Virus record (IMG/VR): IMGVR_UViG_3300022690_000311 | Coordinates: 1 to 40,807 of that record | Direction: 5' to 3' (one strand) | Source: a virus | DNA: 40,807 bases | Shown here: piece by piece, positions 19,968 to 28,444 of the stretch | Position numbering within the stretch: position 1 is the stretch's first letter | Layout: each line of letters opens with the position of its first letter | The notes under the pieces: generated by a model | The model's input: the letters and a program-made list of their open reading frames with translations, nothing else | Told to the model about the DNA's origin: nothing | The model's database searches: none | Program-made: the position numbers and the translations under genes

Positions 19968-20264
19968 ATGGAAGATTATAGAGATCGAAATCAAGAGATT
20001 CTTGACGAAAAGTCAATCGAGCTAGGAAAATTACACGACAATTACTGTAAAACGTTCATTGATAGCGTTCATGGTAAAGAAGTTTTGGCACATTTAAAAA
20101 GTGTCCATTATTTTGAATTCGATTCTATATATGTGTATGGTCAACCGGGTTCAGACAGTGCGTTCAAACTTGGGCAGAGATATGTCATCGCAAGCCTTCT
20201 CAAGTTTTTGGATCAATCGCCTGATCAATTTAAACAACAACCCAAGATAGCTGAGGAGCAATAA
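19968..20264 (+). CDS. Bbp19-like structural-region protein
   Basis: The product is 98 aa. Pattern GKEVLAHLKSVHYFE, then YGQPGSDSAFKLGQRYVIASLLKFL resembles the Bbp19 domain first named from Bordetella phage BPP-1, encoded between portal and scaffold. Function unknown. Its stop shares a base with the scaffold ATG. Confidence 0.75.
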   Translation: MEDYRDRNQEILDEKSIELGKLHDNYCKTFIDSVHGKEVLAHLKSVHYFEFDSIYVYGQPGSDSAFKLGQRYVIASLLKFLDQSPDQFKQQPKIAEEQ

Positions 20265-21208
20265 TGGCAGAAGCAGATACTGGCGTCACAGGCGTCACCG
20301 ATGTAACAGATCAAATAATAGATGAGGGCCAACCAGGCCAGCAAACCACCGTCATAACCCAAGAGGGCGATAAAGGCACGCTGATAACCGATCCAGGAAA
20401 AGTTTCTGTGACATCGGATACTGCGTGGAAAAGTCAACTTGATGAGGAATTTAGAACACATCCTTCATTAGCTTCGATCAATACGATGAATGACATGGCC
20501 AAAAGCTATGTTCATGCACAATCGATGGTCGGTAAAGACAAAGTTGTGAAAATTGGCGCAGATGCAGACATGGCAGCTAAGCAGAATTTCTTTAAAGAGC
20601 TTGGATGGGGACAACGTCCAGATACTAAAGATGATTATGCTTTAAATACTCAGGATGCACATGCTGATTTTCAGGGAAATTTAGACAATACCGTCGCTTT
20701 TATGCGAGAAAAGTTTCATGAACACGGTTTGACAAAAACTCAGGCAGAGGGGATTTTCAATGATTTTATTGCGAATCAATCTAGTTCTTATGAACAATCG
20801 ACTAAAGACATAGCGATGCAGGAAGAACAGGCTGTTAATGATCTCAGGCAGGAATTTGGCCAATCATTTGACCATAAAATCGGTCTAGCCAAGCAGACTT
20901 TGGATCAAATAGATCCTAGCGGAGAAATCAAATCTATCCTAAATGAAACCCGATTAGGCAATAATCCTCATATTTTGAAGATGTTTATCGCTATTGGGGA
21001 AAAAGTCTTAGGTGATAATATCGTTCCAGGCCAAGCAAATCGTCAATTTGTTGTGTCTCCAGATCAGGCAAAAGGCGAAATTGAAACGCTAAAAGGTGAT
21101 AAGGAATTCCAAGCTGCATTATTTGATAGGGGTAATCCTGGTCATGAACTGGCCAGAAAGAAGTGGACTGAACTCCATCAAATCGGTCATCCTGGCGAGA
21201 GAACTTGA
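20264..21208 (+). CDS. Scaffolding protein (probable)
   Basis: The product is 314 aa, acidic. The low-complexity front (GVTGVTDVTDQIIDEGQPGQ) precedes a helical body: LDEEFRTHPSLASINTMNDM, KSYVHAQSMVGKDKVV, then a C-terminal region ending in PGHELARKKWTELHQ. This matches podovirus scaffold proteins in order (portal, scaffold, capsid) and composition. It guides prohead assembly and is later released. Confidence 0.8.
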   Translation: MAEADTGVTGVTDVTDQIIDEGQPGQQTTVITQEGDKGTLITDPGKVSVTSDTAWKSQLDEEFRTHPSLASINTMNDMAKSYVHAQSMVGKDKVVKIGADADMAAKQNFFKELGWGQRPDTKDDYALNTQDAHADFQGNLDNTVAFMREKFHEHGLTKTQAEGIFNDFIANQSSSYEQSTKDIAMQEEQAVNDLRQEFGQSFDHKIGLAKQTLDQIDPSGEIKSILNETRLGNNPHILKMFIAIGEKVLGDNIVPGQANRQFVVSPDQAKGEIETLKGDKEFQAALFDRGNPGHELARKKWTELHQIGHPGERT

Positions 21209-21238
21209 AAAGTTTAGTTTTTTTATATATATTTATAT

Positions 21239-21365
21239 TTGACAGATAACCAAAGGCCTGTCTAAGCATGTGAGTCATGCCTCTCGGAGGAGAGAATAAA
21301 CTTATGCGCAGATCCGTATCTCGGGCAGTCTGATTGCGAAGGTAATTAGCTGTTTTTTAGGAGGT
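21239..21365 (+). promoter_or_regulatory. Capsid-gene promoter and three-hairpin leader
   Basis: -35 TTGACA (21239-21244) follows an A/T-tract like an UP element; 16-nt spacer; -10 TCTAAG (21261-21266, 4 of 6). The leader holds GCATG-5-CATGC (21266-21280), CTCTC-GGAG-GAGAG (21281-21294) and a GCGCAGA/TCTG-at-TGC hairpin (about 21304-21336). Then come TTTTTT and AGGAGG. Likely boosts capsid expression. Confidence 0.5.
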
Positions 21366-21371
21366 ATGGAA

Positions 21372-22283
21372 ATGTCCAACCAAATTAATACAGCCTTCGT
21401 AAATGAGTACAAGTCGTTTATTACGCTTTTGCTTCAACAACGAGGGTCTAAACTAAGAAGCTCGGTTATGAATGAAACTCAGAATTCTGAGTTTAAATTC
21501 TTTGACCGTGTTGCGCAGGTTGCGGCTCAGGAAATAACTACCCAACATGGGGATACTGAGTATGTCAACACACCACATGACAGGCGTAGGTTACAACTTC
21601 GCCATTTCGATGTAGCTGATCTTATCGACAGAAAAGATAAGGTTCAAATGCTTGCTGATCCAACGAATTCGTATGCCAAATCTCAGGCAATGGCTCTTGG
21701 TCGTAGAATGGATGATTCTATTATCGAGGCTTATTTTGGTAATGCTAATTCAGGAAAAACAGGTGCAACATTAATTCCTTTTCCCGCTGCTCAAGAAGTG
21801 TCGGTGGAGTTTGTTGAATCTGGTGCTGACGTTGATTCAGGGCTGACAATCGCTAAATTGCGAAGAGCTTTGAATATTTTGGAAAGCGGAGAAGTTGATC
21901 CTGAAATGGAGGAAATCTTTATTGTTGTTTCTCCACAACAAAAGCAGGATCTATTGGCAACGACTGAAGTCACAAGTCACGACTTCAATACCGTACGAGC
22001 CTTGGTAAATGGTCAAATTGATACTTTTATGGGTTTCAAGTTCATAACAAGTAATCGTTTACAGACCAAAACTACAACTGGTGCCGGTGGGTCGATTACA
22101 GCCCGACGTATACCTGTTTATACCAAAACAGGAATGTTAATGACTACAGCAATGGATATTACTGTAGAAATTGATAGATTGCCTACTAAACGTTTTAGCG
22201 TTCAAGTTTATGCAGCTTCTTCTTTCGGTGCTTCACGCATGGAAGAAGCAAGAGTTGTTGAAATTGAATGTTTGGAAACCTAA
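21372..22283 (+). CDS. Major capsid protein
   Basis: The product is 303 aa from ATG 21372. The ATG at 21366 is only 1 nt from AGGAGG and is rejected. Matches the phage capsid family with QINTAFVNEYKS, LLLQQRGSKLR, then TTQHGDTEYVNTPHDRRRL, the RHFDVADLIDRKDK segment, and ALGRRMDDSIIEAYFG. HK97-type fold expected. Preceded by a structured leader and own promoter, followed by a decoration-like gene and a terminator, so it forms a high-expression unit. Confidence 0.93.
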   Translation: MSNQINTAFVNEYKSFITLLLQQRGSKLRSSVMNETQNSEFKFFDRVAQVAAQEITTQHGDTEYVNTPHDRRRLQLRHFDVADLIDRKDKVQMLADPTNSYAKSQAMALGRRMDDSIIEAYFGNANSGKTGATLIPFPAAQEVSVEFVESGADVDSGLTIAKLRRALNILESGEVDPEMEEIFIVVSPQQKQDLLATTEVTSHDFNTVRALVNGQIDTFMGFKFITSNRLQTKTTTGAGGSITARRIPVYTKTGMLMTTAMDITVEIDRLPTKRFSVQVYAASSFGASRMEEARVVEIECLET

Positions 22284-22299
22284 GGAAAGGGGTTAGCAC

Positions 22300-22761
22300 A
22301 TGGCTATTACAAACCAAGATAGTACGGAATTTACTCAGCAAACAACTTTTCCTATTGATCCTTTGGAAACAAATGAATTTCAAGGGAGGGAAAGGATAGC
22401 TCATTTTACTCATGCCCAAGTTGGTGCGGGTGATGCGGATTCAACCGTAGAGCTTATTAAAATGCCTGGTGGTAAAGTGCGTATTACGGAAATCGTGTTC
22501 GCAACGTCAGCCTTTGGCGCATCGCGTGTATTGGATATCGGCTTTAGGGCTCATACCAATATTGATGCTGTCACTGCTGTAGCGGAAGATCAAGATGCTT
22601 TTTCAGCTAATCTTGATGTTTCTGCTGCTGTTGATATCCGCGACCTTGTTGATGTTCTGGTTGAATCCTTCGATGGATTTGACATCTTCGCTAAAGTCGA
22701 AGGTGGGACGATACCAGATCTTGCAACATTGGCTGGGTTTATCCGTTACGTCCGTGACTGA
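22300..22761 (+). CDS. Capsid-adjacent virion protein (decoration or stabiliser, probable)
   Basis: The product is 153 aa, acidic and beta-rich (VELIKMPGGKVRITEIVFATSAFGASRVLDIGF). Lies directly after the capsid gene (AAGG upstream of ATG) and before a terminator. Similar beta proteins of this position are head decoration or minor head proteins. The assignment is positional, but the conserved AFGASRVLDIGFRA segment recurs in phages. Confidence 0.65.
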   Translation: MAITNQDSTEFTQQTTFPIDPLETNEFQGRERIAHFTHAQVGAGDADSTVELIKMPGGKVRITEIVFATSAFGASRVLDIGFRAHTNIDAVTAVAEDQDAFSANLDVSAAVDIRDLVDVLVESFDGFDIFAKVEGGTIPDLATLAGFIRYVRD

Positions 22762-22770
22762 AGAAAAATA

Positions 22771-22799
22771 AGGGGGGGATTAATTTCCCTCCCTTTTTA
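22771..22799 (+). terminator. Intrinsic terminator after the capsid unit
   Basis: GGGGGGGA, 6-nt loop ttaatt, TCCCTCCC, then TTTTT. Stops most capsid transcripts; the tail genes downstream need read-through. Confidence 0.85.
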
Positions 22800-22814
22800 T
22801 AAAGAAAGCGATCT

Positions 22815-23447
22815 ATGGCCGAAGTAGATATATGTAATCAGGCTCTACTGTCTGTAGGCGCTGATCAAATTTTAAGTCTTGATGCCGTAAGTAAAGAAGG
22901 AGTTCTTTGCAATGGTCTATATTCACTTTTAAGAGATGAAGAGCTTGCAAAACACCCTTGGAATTTCGCTATTAAACGCGCCCTAATTCCTGCAAACGCA
23001 ACAGTTCCTGTTTATACTTATGAATTCACCCTCCCCCTTCCTCCTGATTATTTAAGACTTTTAGAAGTTGAATCTACTGGTATCAATCCCAGCTTAGGCA
23101 ATATAGGGACACTTGATTTTGGATCATGGGTAGTTGAAGGAAAATTCATATTAGCTTTTGAATCACCACTTAATATTAAATATATTTCCCGTGAAACTGA
23201 TACGCTTCAATTTTCAACAATGTTTACATCATGCATTGTCGCGAGATTGGGCGCTGAGTTGGCTATTCCGCTTAGAAATGATGCTAAATTAGCTGAAAGA
23301 TTCGCAGAGAAGTATGAAAGATTGACCGCGGCGGCCAGATTTTCAGATGCTACCGAAGATGCGGTTACAAGACTTGATGCAGATGATTGGTTACTTTCTA
23401 GGGGTGATTTTAATCTTAGCCAGGTTCCTAAAAAAATAGTTCCTTAA
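22815..23447 (+). CDS. Tail tubular protein A (T7 gp11-like)
   Basis: The product is 210 aa. Has the gp11-type pattern: DICNQALLSVGADQI at the start, RDEELAKHPWNFAIKRALIP, then LPPDYLRLLEVE and FTSCIVARLGAELAIPL. It forms the adaptor ring under the portal to which gp12 binds. Order gp11, gp12, internal virion proteins is the T7 order. Confidence 0.9.
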   Translation: MAEVDICNQALLSVGADQILSLDAVSKEGVLCNGLYSLLRDEELAKHPWNFAIKRALIPANATVPVYTYEFTLPLPPDYLRLLEVESTGINPSLGNIGTLDFGSWVVEGKFILAFESPLNIKYISRETDTLQFSTMFTSCIVARLGAELAIPLRNDAKLAERFAEKYERLTAAARFSDATEDAVTRLDADDWLLSRGDFNLSQVPKKIVP

Positions 23448-23448
23448 T

Positions 23449-25671
23449 ATGGCCTTCTCATCACAAGAGATCCATCCAATCAAGCCAAACTTCACGTCAG
23501 GTGAAGTCAGCCCACTTATTAAAGGTAGAGTTGATGTATCAAGATACTTATCTGGCGTCGCAAGAATGGAAAACATGCTGCCTCTTGTTCAAGGTGGAGC
23601 ATTCAGGAGATCGGGTACAGTATTCGGTGCTGAAACTAAAGATAGTGGTAAAGTCAGAATGGTTCCATTTATTTTCAGTGAAGAACAATCTTACACGTTG
23701 GAATTCGGCGATCTTTATATCAGATTCTATACACAGAATGCACAGGTTACTGAGGCTGGAACGGCTATAACCAACACTTCACAGACAAATCCTGTTGTCG
23801 TCGATGCGACTGCTCATGGATTATCCAATGGGGATAGAGTGGTAATCACAGGCGTTATCGGAATGACAGAATTAAATAACAGGGAATTCACCGTAGCCAA
23901 TCAGACAGCGAATGACTTCGAACTATCTGGTATCGATGGAACTGGATTTACTGCCTATACTTCCGGTGGAACTGTTGCTGAGATTTTTGAAATAGTTTCT
24001 CCTTGGTCTGGAACAGAAATTCAAGAACTTCAATTTGCTCAGAGTGCAGATGTCATGTATATAACTCACCCGGATTTTGATGTTAGGAAATTAAGCAGAA
24101 CATCCGCTCTTGTCTGGCCGCTTACGCCAGTCACTTTCACAGGAATAACATTTACTGGCGTTGATGAAAGGCCGGGAAGCGTGGCTTTTTATGAGCAGCG
24201 TCTTGTCTTAGCGAGAACGAATGAAAAACCATTGACCGTGTTCCTTTCTAAAGCCGGAGACTTGGAAAATTTTACTACAGGGACTAACCCAGAAGATGCG
24301 ATTGAATACGCGATGGTGGCCAAGCAAGTCAATGAGATCAGATGGCTCTCACTTACAGGTAAGGTTTTGGGAATAGGAACTGAAGGAGCCGAGTTTGAAG
24401 GTGGGTCTACAGATTTTAATGAAGGTGTGACTCCATTAAATTTCAGGATACGTCAACACACTTCATTTGGATCTAAATCACAGGTTCCTGTCGCATTTGA
24501 TACTTCTACTCTCTATCTGCAAAGAGCAAAAAGAAAACTCAGAGAATTCACATATGATTTTCAAAAAGATGGATTTATCTCTACTGACTTAACCGTTCTC
24601 TCCGATCAGATTTTATTTGAAGAAGGTATTGATTTAGCTTATCAGCAAGAACCAAATAATAATATTTATGTCACGACGACAAGTGAACATATGGCCTGTC
24701 TAACTTATCAAAAAGAACAGCAGGTAGTCGGTTGGGCTAAAATATTTCTTGGCGGAACTGATGTATTAATCGAATCGGTTGGTGTCATCCCAGGTACAAC
24801 AGAAGATCAAGTATGGGTAGCTGTCAAAAGGACAATTAATAGTAGCACATTCAGATCTACTGAGTTCTTTAAACCAAGATTTATTGAGACAGTAACAATC
24901 AGAAAAGAAGATGCATTTTTCGTTGATAGCGGCTTAACATTTGAAAGTCCACCGAAGACTATTTCTGGCGCAACAAAAACCGATCCGGTTGTTATCACAG
25001 CCACGGCACATGGATTTTCTGATGGAGACTTTATCAAAATCAGATCTGTGAAGGGCATGACTGAGTTAAATGATAGAAGGTTTAAAGTTGCCAGCAAGAC
25101 TGCTAATACATTCGAATTGAATGACAGAGATGACAATACAATTGATGGAACTGGATTTACAGAATATATCTCAGGTGGAAACGCCAGACTTGAAGTCACT
25201 ACCATTGAAAATCTGAATCATCTTATCGGTGAAACGGTAGAGATTCTAGTTGATGGAAGATCTCATGATAAATTAATTGTTGATAGTGGTGGTAGGATAA
25301 CTCTTAGCTTTGGGGGAAGTATCATACAAATAGGGCTCGGAAATACAGCTTTAATAGAAACATTGCCTTTTGAACCAGGTAATCCACTTGGCACGACTCA
25401 GGGTAAGACAACAACAATTTCTAGAATAAAAATACGTTTTTATCAGGCATTGGGTGGAACAATAAGAATTCAAGATGGCGATAAGTCTCAATTGGTATTT
25501 AATAAATTGTTTGACACAATGGATCAGTCACCTCCACTTTTGACAGGTCTGGTACCAGATACATATCCATTTAATGCAATTCCAGAGGAACCGAGTTTAA
25601 TTTATGAGAATAGTCAGCCATTTCCAGTTACAATATTAGCAATACTTCCAGAATATAAGGTAAGTCCATAA
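23449..25671 (+). CDS. Tail tubular protein B / nozzle (T7 gp12-like) with two FCCH-like inserts
   Basis: The product is 740 aa. The start PIKPNFTSGEVSPLIKGRVDVSRY and ENMLPLVQGGAFRRSGT are typical of podovirus tail nozzle proteins; YTLEFGDLYIRFYT, ERPGSVAFYEQRLVLA and the C-terminal GTTQGKTTTISRIKIRFYQ also match. Residues about 108-175 and 503-580 are two copies of a small beta domain (TNPVVV-ATAHGLSNGD, GMTELNNREFTV, FELSGIDGTGFTAYTSGG), recalled from databases as E1 FCCH-like. Forms the tail tip with gp11. Confidence 0.92.
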   Translation: MAFSSQEIHPIKPNFTSGEVSPLIKGRVDVSRYLSGVARMENMLPLVQGGAFRRSGTVFGAETKDSGKVRMVPFIFSEEQSYTLEFGDLYIRFYTQNAQVTEAGTAITNTSQTNPVVVDATAHGLSNGDRVVITGVIGMTELNNREFTVANQTANDFELSGIDGTGFTAYTSGGTVAEIFEIVSPWSGTEIQELQFAQSADVMYITHPDFDVRKLSRTSALVWPLTPVTFTGITFTGVDERPGSVAFYEQRLVLARTNEKPLTVFLSKAGDLENFTTGTNPEDAIEYAMVAKQVNEIRWLSLTGKVLGIGTEGAEFEGGSTDFNEGVTPLNFRIRQHTSFGSKSQVPVAFDTSTLYLQRAKRKLREFTYDFQKDGFISTDLTVLSDQILFEEGIDLAYQQEPNNNIYVTTTSEHMACLTYQKEQQVVGWAKIFLGGTDVLIESVGVIPGTTEDQVWVAVKRTINSSTFRSTEFFKPRFIETVTIRKEDAFFVDSGLTFESPPKTISGATKTDPVVITATAHGFSDGDFIKIRSVKGMTELNDRRFKVASKTANTFELNDRDDNTIDGTGFTEYISGGNARLEVTTIENLNHLIGETVEILVDGRSHDKLIVDSGGRITLSFGGSIIQIGLGNTALIETLPFEPGNPLGTTQGKTTTISRIKIRFYQALGGTIRIQDGDKSQLVFNKLFDTMDQSPPLLTGLVPDTYPFNAIPEEPSLIYENSQPFPVTILAILPEYKVSP

Positions 25672-26153
25672 TGGCATTCGGTGATTTTATAGGTTCAGGT
25701 GGATTCTCTTTCTTAACAGGCGCCGTCAAGACCTACGCAATTGTTCAAGCTGGTAAACAGCAAAAGAGAGCCCAAGATTTTAATGCCGCTGTTGCTGCAC
25801 AGCAAGGGGAGCAGGCTAGAGATTGGGCTAGGTATAATGAGCAGAGAGAACGTAGAAAGCAGAAGTTCAGACGCGGTCAAATGGTCGTTGATCTACTTAA
25901 AAACGGTATCTCTATTGATGAGGGCACGACGCCAGATTTATTATTGATGGAACAAGAAATTCAAGATGAAATGGATGCCTTGGCTATAAGGAATCAGGGT
26001 CTATCAAGGCAAGCTCAATTATTAAGCAGAGCTTCATTCTTTAAATTTCAAGGGGCTGTGGCTGAAAGCACTTCTAAAATTGCAGCCATTGGGACTGTTT
26101 TAGAAACAGCCGGTAGAGTAACTGTGGCGCAACAACAACAAAAGATAACGTAA
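25671..26153 (+). CDS. Internal virion protein, gp14-like (ejection protein)
   Basis: The product is 160 aa. Front glycine/hydrophobic (FIGSGGFSFLTGAVKTYAIVQAG), then a charged helix rich in Gln/Arg (QARDWARYNEQRERRKQKF), then Ala-rich helices. Size, position and shape match the first, membrane-active ejectosome component of T7-like phages. Coupled to gp12 (1-nt overlap) and to the next gene. Confidence 0.75.
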   Translation: MAFGDFIGSGGFSFLTGAVKTYAIVQAGKQQKRAQDFNAAVAAQQGEQARDWARYNEQRERRKQKFRRGQMVVDLLKNGISIDEGTTPDLLLMEQEIQDEMDALAIRNQGLSRQAQLLSRASFFKFQGAVAESTSKIAAIGTVLETAGRVTVAQQQQKIT

Positions 26154-28444
26154 TGGCAGAGATTAAGATTAATTTTGCAGATCAAGTTCAGCCTCAGTTC
26201 ACTGATGCACCCGTGCTAACAGGTGGAGGTGAAAGGGAAGTCGCAGCAATACGCGCTCTTGAGCAAGGGGAACAGGCTTTTTTACGTGTTTTTAAACGAC
26301 AAGGAGAGATCGCGGCGCTTAAAAAATCTGCGGAATTAAAAGTTACATCATCAGCAATATTTTTAGATTCCGTCAATAATTCCAAAAATGATGAAAAGAA
26401 TGTACAGATACTTGTCGATAATCCAAACGCACTTGATCCAAATTCAAATGGTCAGACATTTTCTAAACATACGATATCTCAATATGACGCCGCTGTTAAG
26501 AAAATCATGGACGGCGTCGATAACCCATTTGCAAGGCAAATATTACGCCAAGACATCGCTAGTGAGAGAGTAAGATTAAATTCTAAATCATTTAATTATG
26601 AAGCCCGTCAAACTAGACAGCTTAATCTGGAGTTGATCGGTGATACGGCAGATATTTATTCTACAATCCTAATTGATGATCCTAATCAATTCGGTGAACT
26701 TAACGATAGATTGATGGGATCAATTGACAATGCCAAGCTTGGTAGTGTCGATACAAAAAAAACACAGAACAGATTGTCCAATCTCTTGGCGCAGTCGTCT
26801 GCCAGAGGCCTTATTCAACAGGATCCCCAGCTTGCAAAGAAAGTTTTAAATGGAGAGAAAGTACCAGAGTTTGTTAGTTTTAGCGGTGAAGCAATGGGCG
26901 GAGAGAAAGCTCCATTTTTGGAGCATCTTACTGCAAATCAATTGATCACGCTAAGAAATCAGGCTGATGTCGGAATTGAGAGACAGCTTAGGAGTGTCAG
27001 GTCAGAATTAAAAAATGTTATGCAATCTCATTTTGATAGTATTCAAAATACTGGTGTAGGTGTACCAGGGATGGACAAAAGAGTTTCTGAAGCATGGCCA
27101 AATAACCCTGAAGTTGTTGAAGAATTCAGAAGGAATGAAGCTGTTGTAAAACAGTTTCACCCATTGAATCAACAGTTGAATGGAATGGCAATTGAAAAAA
27201 TACCAGAGTTTCTTAAAACATTAGAACCAGTTCCAGGATCAAAGGATTTTACGCAACAACTCAATCTACAGAGACTAGCATTACAAAATGTCAACAGGCA
27301 ACAACAATTGATGAGAGATGATCCAGGTAAATTGGTTGAAGATTTATTTGTTGATGAAATGCAATTGTTCAGAGATCAGGAACGAACAGAAGCGGAAATT
27401 TCAAAACAAAGATTGATATTGCAAGATATGAAGGGGATTTCTGAAAATCGCAGAAGATTATTAACAAACTCTCAGAGAGAAGGTCTTCTTGAAAGCATAC
27501 AAAGAAGTCCCGCTGATCAGATTTTAAACACAATACAGTCAATCGTAACGGATTATGATAAGGTGTTCGATGAGTCTGAAACCCCTATGGGTAATGCTGT
27601 TATCAAAGAACTATCCCAAACCAAAGATGGGTTGAGTCCAGTCTATAGAGTGATCTTAGCCAACATGGCGAGTCGTGATGATCCTGGATCAAGAAGTACC
27701 GCTGGCGACCTTGTCAAGGCGGAACAGTTTAAAAAAGAGATTAATAAAACGCTAACAACAGAACAAAAAAGTGATATTGAAGAAAAAGTAAATACTGCTT
27801 CTGCCGCATGGTTCAGAGCATTTACAAATGACAAAATAGAGAATGTTCCCAATGGAACAGCCATGATAAGCGCCACGACGCAGTTAGCTTCCATGTATAT
27901 GATAATTGATAATATGAATGAAAAAGAAGCTGTAAATAAAGCTGTGAACAATTTGATAACAAAAAAAATTGCTGAAGATGGAATTATAACCAACAGCGCA
28001 ACGGAAGGTCTAATAGTTCCGAGACAAATTATTGATGGGAATAAAGCCATTTTGATGAATGCCGATAATATCAGCGATCAACTTTCATCGTTAAAAAATT
28101 CAATTATTCAAGATAAATTCCCGACACCGAGTTTCTTTGGATTAGAAGAAGAGGCTGAGCGCATTGGTATAACAAATGCAGTCTTAGCTAGGGAATTATC
28201 TAATAGAATTGATCTTGCAAAAACAATCAGAGGTGCATCAGATATATTTACGCCTGATTTCAAGAATGACAACGCGCAAGAAGCTCTCAGAAATATGGTA
28301 TTTATCAATACCCCAGATGGTGAAGGCGCCATGCTCATGATTAAATTTATAAACGCAACGCTACCAATATTAGATAAGGATAGTAAAGAAATAATTGTGA
28401 AATTTAAAGATATCAATCAATCAATATTTATTCGGGGTCGATAA
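26153..28444 (+). CDS. Internal virion protein, gp15-like
   Basis: The product is 763 aa, almost entirely helical, Gln/Asn-rich with few cysteines. No enzymatic motif. Follows gp14-like and precedes two large internal proteins, exactly as gp14-gp15-gp16 in T7. Probably forms the periplasmic tube of the DNA ejection channel. Confidence 0.75.
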   Translation: MAEIKINFADQVQPQFTDAPVLTGGGEREVAAIRALEQGEQAFLRVFKRQGEIAALKKSAELKVTSSAIFLDSVNNSKNDEKNVQILVDNPNALDPNSNGQTFSKHTISQYDAAVKKIMDGVDNPFARQILRQDIASERVRLNSKSFNYEARQTRQLNLELIGDTADIYSTILIDDPNQFGELNDRLMGSIDNAKLGSVDTKKTQNRLSNLLAQSSARGLIQQDPQLAKKVLNGEKVPEFVSFSGEAMGGEKAPFLEHLTANQLITLRNQADVGIERQLRSVRSELKNVMQSHFDSIQNTGVGVPGMDKRVSEAWPNNPEVVEEFRRNEAVVKQFHPLNQQLNGMAIEKIPEFLKTLEPVPGSKDFTQQLNLQRLALQNVNRQQQLMRDDPGKLVEDLFVDEMQLFRDQERTEAEISKQRLILQDMKGISENRRRLLTNSQREGLLESIQRSPADQILNTIQSIVTDYDKVFDESETPMGNAVIKELSQTKDGLSPVYRVILANMASRDDPGSRSTAGDLVKAEQFKKEINKTLTTEQKSDIEEKVNTASAAWFRAFTNDKIENVPNGTAMISATTQLASMYMIIDNMNEKEAVNKAVNNLITKKIAEDGIITNSATEGLIVPRQIIDGNKAILMNADNISDQLSSLKNSIIQDKFPTPSFFGLEEEAERIGITNAVLARELSNRIDLAKTIRGASDIFTPDFKNDNAQEALRNMVFINTPDGEGAMLMIKFINATLPILDKDSKEIIVKFKDINQSIFIRGR

